This document shows positions 60,039 through 64,000 of a stretch of 64,000 nt of DNA, in pieces. Numbering within the stretch: position 1 is the first letter of the stretch; each line of letters begins with the position of its first letter. Under the pieces are notes generated by a model. It made no database searches. It saw only the letters and a list, made by a program, of their open reading frames with translations, and was not told the DNA's origin. Location: assembly GCA_038363925.1 (NCBI GenBank), contig JAQQWL010000010.1:806001-870000 (forward strand), written 5' to 3'. The translations under genes were made by a program, and so were the position numbers. Origin of the DNA: Apiospora phragmitis (Eukaryota > Ascomycota > Sordariomycetes > Amphisphaeriales > Apiosporaceae).

Positions 60039-63000
60039 TCAGAGGGCCCCTGCCATACGATCCCTAGCTCCCAGGTGCGCTCTATCAATATCAAGATCCT
60101 CATCTGGCTCGACCGTTATCTCTTGTTCCATCCGCTTCACCCAGTTCGTCTTGATGTATTCTTGCGCAGCGCCAATGTCGAATCCAGACCTGCCGGTAAC
60201 TATTTTGAGTTCCCCGACGAGTGTGCTGAAACGGGTCGCCAGTTCGCTGGCGCCACCGTCGTGAGCAGGGATGTTTGTAAGAAACCTTTTTAAGGCTGTG
60301 ATGAGGGGAGAACATCCATTTGGTGAGCACTCACAAGAGCAATCATCCATCACATCCGCAATAATGATCGGCGTCATAGCCTTTGCAGCGCTGTAATAGC
60401 CGTGTTTTAGGGCATTGTTGACTGCACAATGCATAGAAATCCCGATTCGAAAAGCAATATGGTGAGCAGTAGTGGAGCCGGGAATCAGATCACGGATACC
60501 ACATCTCTTCATATCTTCAGAAGCCTCGTTCGATTGAAAGTCAATTTGTCCATAAGTTTCGATACCATGCTGATAAAGCCAAAGGAAGTAGTGCCACATT
60601 CTGTCATGCCACACCCAATGAGACAGGAGGAGGCTATTGCAAGCCGACAAGTCCCTGAAACCGAGACTGTACAACAACTCTGCGTCTTTAGTGTTACAGA
60701 CAGAGTAGTGAACAGACTCGCCGTCAAAGCTGGTTCTCGCCAATGTTATTTTGAATTCGAGGGGATATGTATCGCTTGGAGGGCCGCTATAGCCTTGCCA
60801 GAGTTTGCATCAAGAACTGCTGAGGAGTTCAGACCCAGGTCATTGCATTGGGCATCAGTTAGGTAAAGAATAGCGATCCGCTTTAGCTCCGTGCGCCACC
60901 GCAATAATGTATGTGCATAGACTTCGACAGCTGGCGGAGTAGGATCTTCAGGCCTGGCATTGTAGGGGGAAAAGATGTCATGCAGCTAATGTGGGCAGCC
61001 GGCTTCAAGAAGGATCTCGAGGGACTCTGCGCAAGGACACAACGTCCTTGCTGTGGTACCATAAGCCCTTGAGCATCTCCTGTCGCAGCACATACTGATA
61101 GCGAGCTGGCATGGCGATCGACCTCCGCGGTCACTCTTCTCCAATATGTGCGGCTTGGCGTATCGGACAAGTATACGCAAGAGTCTTGGTCGGCCTATTG
61201 CCCAGTGAATGGCGGTGAACCCCCCAGCTATCAACTCGTCCTAGATGTAAGATGGGTTATGACACAGCAAATTTATCACTCGTGTCTCATCACCGAGTAG
61301 TATTGCTTTGAAAAGGGGGTTACATTCGCATGCTGTGTCGATCAGTCAGTGGCTTCAAGGGCTAGGGGAAGGGGGTTTGCAGGATTTTGCCCACCTTCAG
61401 CTAACGCTGGAATATCTGCAAGCCTCTGAAATGCCATTTCGGGTTCTATAGGAAACTGCCCCAAATGAATAAGTGACATAACTTCACCATCTTTTGTCGA
61501 AGTAAGAAGATAGTGAAAGCTCGTGCGCTTTCAAAGGACCAAAACTCTAATTACTACGAGGTTGAGCGGTGTTCTGAGAGGAAATTAGCAATATGCAAAG
61601 GATTATTGCCAAACCTGTTCAGTTGAGCAAGGGTGCGTTACCCTGAACGGTTGACTGTCGTTATCGGTACTTTGCAAGCTAGCAGAGACTGAAGTAAGGT
61701 AACCATACTCCGTAAATGCTGGTCATTCACAATAGGCCTTATCTGTGCAACTTAGTGGCCGCGAACTCGCCAACGTGAATGTAATTAGGATTCTCACCAT
61801 ATATGCGACATGATGAATCAGGGACGAATGAAATTGGTCAACGTCTGTCGGGTGGCTTCTCTCCTGATGGAATAATCCCAATAGGGTTGAGAAGCAGTAG
61901 CAGACAAGGTGGTCCAAATATCCAACGTCTGTTCGATGGGATGATTCTTCCTCTCGAGAAAAGCTACTCACATAATGCAACCAATACCAAAGAATCCTCA
62001 ATAGCCTGAAAGCAGGAGCCTGGTGGTCGTCTACTATGGCATACATAGTATTGTATAGCTGGGCCGATGCTAGCCGCGCCCACTCTAGAGTACAGATGGA
62101 TTGAAACCTGCACTGCTTTTCGTATAATGCGCTGGAATCCGCCAAAGGTAATACCATAGGTGCGAGAGCTCTCATTAGAGATGATATGTGGAATTTGCAA
62201 CCCGGCAGGCGATGCCTGATCTCCTCAATTTGAGTGAAGAATGTAGTTGATCCCCAATGTCTCTGAGTTTGCCGGCGTCTTTTGGAAACGGAACAAGTGC
62301 ATGGATTTAGCTCTTCGTACTGCTCAGCTTCTCTGGCAAGTGATCTGAGGCTTTCTGGCTTCGAGACAAGCCGACCCACGATCAAGTCAGGCAATGGCTA
62401 TACCGAGTAAATGGGTCAGCCCTGAAGTTCGCGATTTTTCAAGTTGCTTACCACGTGGCGAGTGCTCATGTATGAGTTTAGCAGGCCATGTTCTTCTATT
62501 GTGCTTCCCAGTCTGGTTCCCTGAGCCAGTTCCCCAATGTATGTCGAGATAGCTTGCAGTTGCTGAGCTTGTGTGTCATGGTATGACTGGAGCAGCCCCT
62601 CAATCAGGGGCCGAATACTTGCTATGTCTGTTTTCAGTCCAGACACAGAATGTTGGATCGCGTGCGGGGACAGCGAGATTGCCTGGGTTCCAGTCCGAGT
62701 ATAGGCGACATCCGCCTGCACTCTATCTACAGACTGCGCTGTAGATAACAACAGGTCGCTGTGACACTTTGAGCTATGTTCTTCACTTTGGGTCAGACAT
62801 TCAAACTAACAGTATCGCCTCCTGTAATGAGGAGTGAAGATTCTCGCGCAGCTTTTGTAACCGAATCTCGAGCTTCCGGACTTTTGGTCGATGTTTCAAT
62901 GGGTATAGGAACTGGTGTTGTGTTCCTTTCAACCTCTTGGAGAAGTCGGCGACTGGGTCTTGTGTGTTGCTAGACGGGCTCTGTGGATCTTGGGACGTGA

Positions 63001-63118
63001 TACATGCTAGAATGTCGCCAAAGCTGCCCAATTCGACGCGGCATGCTTCGATGCGGCGCTTCAATCTCGTGCTTGCAGGGTATTGCAAGGCTGTCAATGC
63101 ACCAACCGAAACCACCAT
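60039..63118 (-). pseudogene. Large ankyrin-repeat protein gene with RIP-like stop codons
   Basis: The N-terminus from about 63118 (VSVGALTALQY; RRIEACRVELGSFGDIL; FLYPLKHRPKVRKLEIRLQ) resembles the N-domain of fungal STAND/ankyrin proteins. Next come a coiled linker (62751-62416), a helical segment with repeated Cys (62394-61800), then ankyrin units: NRFGNNPLHIA, ECNPLFKAILLGDETRVINLL, GGFTAIHWAIGRPRLLRILV and a CSCECSPNGCSPLITALK tail. At least two introns fit GT-AG rules. Three stops lie in the frame that continues on both sides: TAA at 61640-61638, TAG at 61243-61241 and TAG at 60988-60986. Each is one C-to-T change from CAA or CAG. One base is also missing near 60761. Stops plus location beside AT-rich RIP DNA point to inactivation. 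Confidence 0.75.
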
Positions 63119-63142
63119 GATTAGCAACCAACCAACCATACA

Positions 63143-63217
63143 GCCTTGGTGAGCCACTGACCAAGAGCCTTTTGGTGTATCACACCAATCAACCAAGAGA
63201 TTGCCTTGGTGAGCCAC
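63143..63217. repeat. Direct repeats with hairpin at the edge of the AT-rich block
   Basis: GCCTTGGTGAGCCAC occurs at 63143-63157 and again at 63203-63217, exactly 60 bp apart, and TTGG(G)TGTAT follows each copy. Between them TTGGTGT/ACACCAA forms a 7-bp hairpin (63172-63188). This marks a boundary between gene DNA and the AT-rich block and could be a transposon end. Confidence 0.55.
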
Positions 63218-63218
63218 C

Positions 63219-64000
63219 TAGTGGTTTGGGTGTATTAGGTTAATGTAAGGCTTTTTTTTATTGAATTTAGTTATATATTATAATAAGTATAGGATATAAA
63301 AAAAGGATATATATAATTTCGATAAAACTAGGTTTTTTATAAGTTAAATCTCGTTCGAAATAGTCGTAACCACCTCCGATCGATGCGGAAAGCTTAAAGT
63401 AATATAATAAAAGAACCGGGAAGAGGTTATAATTATTTAAAGCGTCGGATCGTACGGTTACGCTATCCCTCCGTATATTATATTTATCGAGAAAACGCAC
63501 CTCTTTTCTTAATATAAAAACAGCTCATTACTAAAGGACTAAGTAATCGTAATTACTAAAAACGGCTAAATTACGAACGAGAGAAGCGAGGACTAAATTC
63601 GATATTTCGATAAATATACGAAGTCTCGTACGAAAAGTATTTATCGCCTATTAGTTCTTAACGGCTATAAGAGTTATTATTCGATAACTTTTGAGCTTTA
63701 TTATAAAAAAAACTCGATTATTATATTTTATATATTTTTTTATTCATCTTATAAGTTTTAACCTTTTAATATTAGCTGTTTTTATACGTTAAAAAAGTCG
63801 TACGAGAAAGAAATCGAGGGTTTTATACGGGCGTATATTACTTATATCTTAAAGGAGGATTTCTTACTAACGTTTTTAAAAGCGTTCTAAGCAGCTTCTA
63901 CCGTTTTAAATATTTAGGGAGGTTTCCGAAAGGCAGGACTTATACCGTACGATCCGGAACATATTATTTTATAATTAAATATGAAACTATATACGCCGAC
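63219..64000. mobile_element. RIP-mutated AT-rich repeat, truncated by window end
   Basis: Base composition changes sharply near 63230 to very A/T-rich DNA full of TA steps, while CG dinucleotides persist and TG is almost absent from long stretches. This is the signature of RIP acting on a duplicated sequence, which converts CpA to TpA. Readings are destroyed by stops. One minus-strand remnant at 63500-63267 stays open but has no recognised family. The element type cannot be told. It continues past the right edge. Confidence 0.7.

Noticed and set aside
1..64000. CRISPR array, rRNA, plasmid origin or prokaryotic operon
   Set aside because: No regularly spaced repeats, rRNA sequence or ribosome-binding sites were seen. 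Spliced genes show a eukaryotic genome.

Overview
The window looks like nuclear DNA from a filamentous ascomycete, most likely a Sordariomycete. Genes are split by short GT-AG introns (about 55-250 nt) with CTAAC-like branch sites, third codon positions are GC-rich, and the families are typical fungal ones: a Zn2Cys6 regulator, DHA2 and Dal5-type MFS carriers, tannase/feruloyl esterase, a PAF-acetylhydrolase-like phospholipase, a Dnf3-type flippase and an Rvs161 BAR protein. The last ~800 bp are very AT-rich, TpA-rich and poor in TpG, as expected of repeat-induced point mutation (RIP). The species cannot be named from the sequence.

Layout. 1-5.5 kb: two diverged copies of an unnamed ankyrin-like gene on opposite strands flank an intact PAF-acetylhydrolase-like gene; a 284-bp MITE-like element with six copies of one decamer lies between. 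5.9-10.3 kb: a Zn2Cys6 factor and a 14-TM DHA2 exporter are transcribed divergently from a 364-bp intergenic region holding CGG palindromes and a CRE-like site, a probable regulator/pump pair. 11.5-14.1 kb: a dynamin-like GTPase. 15-18.2 kb: a methyltransferase gene lacking its SAM-binding core and a secreted tannase/feruloyl esterase. 19.4-20.9 kb: a single-pass membrane protein with an in-frame stop. 22.9-24.8 kb: a homeobox regulator with a 9.5-kb gene-free upstream region. 34.3-44 kb: a compact housekeeping block (Irc6/p34-like adaptin binder, coactosin, PAQR/Izh receptor, Dnf3-type P4-ATPase). 46.5-52 kb: an allantoate-permease-family MFS carrier and an arylsulfatase. 52.2-57 kb: a tRNA-like sequence, a class V aminotransferase, the RVS161 homologue and a peptidyl-tRNA hydrolase. 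57-60 kb: mostly empty. 60-64 kb: a long ankyrin gene with three C-to-T type stops, running into RIP-mutated repeat DNA.

A recurring feature decides many gene models. Conserved proteins change frame by exactly one base, usually inside or beside a G or C run (methyltransferase, esterase, homeobox, Irc6, flippase twice, MFS, sulfatase four times, aminotransferase many times, peptidyl-tRNA hydrolase). After correcting by one base per break, total CDS lengths come out as multiples of three in every gene where I summed the exons. Base-calling error in the assembly explains this better than gene decay. The ankyrin gene at 60-63 kb and the methyltransferase carry damage of a different kind.

No CRISPR array, rRNA or intact transposase gene is visible, and I found no clear new multi-gene system. 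The best leads are the RIP gradient at the right end, the decamer element, a possible GC-AG intron behind a 13-nt first exon in the RVS161 homologue, a G-quadruplex motif in the PAQR gene, and the gene-free region upstream of the homeobox gene.
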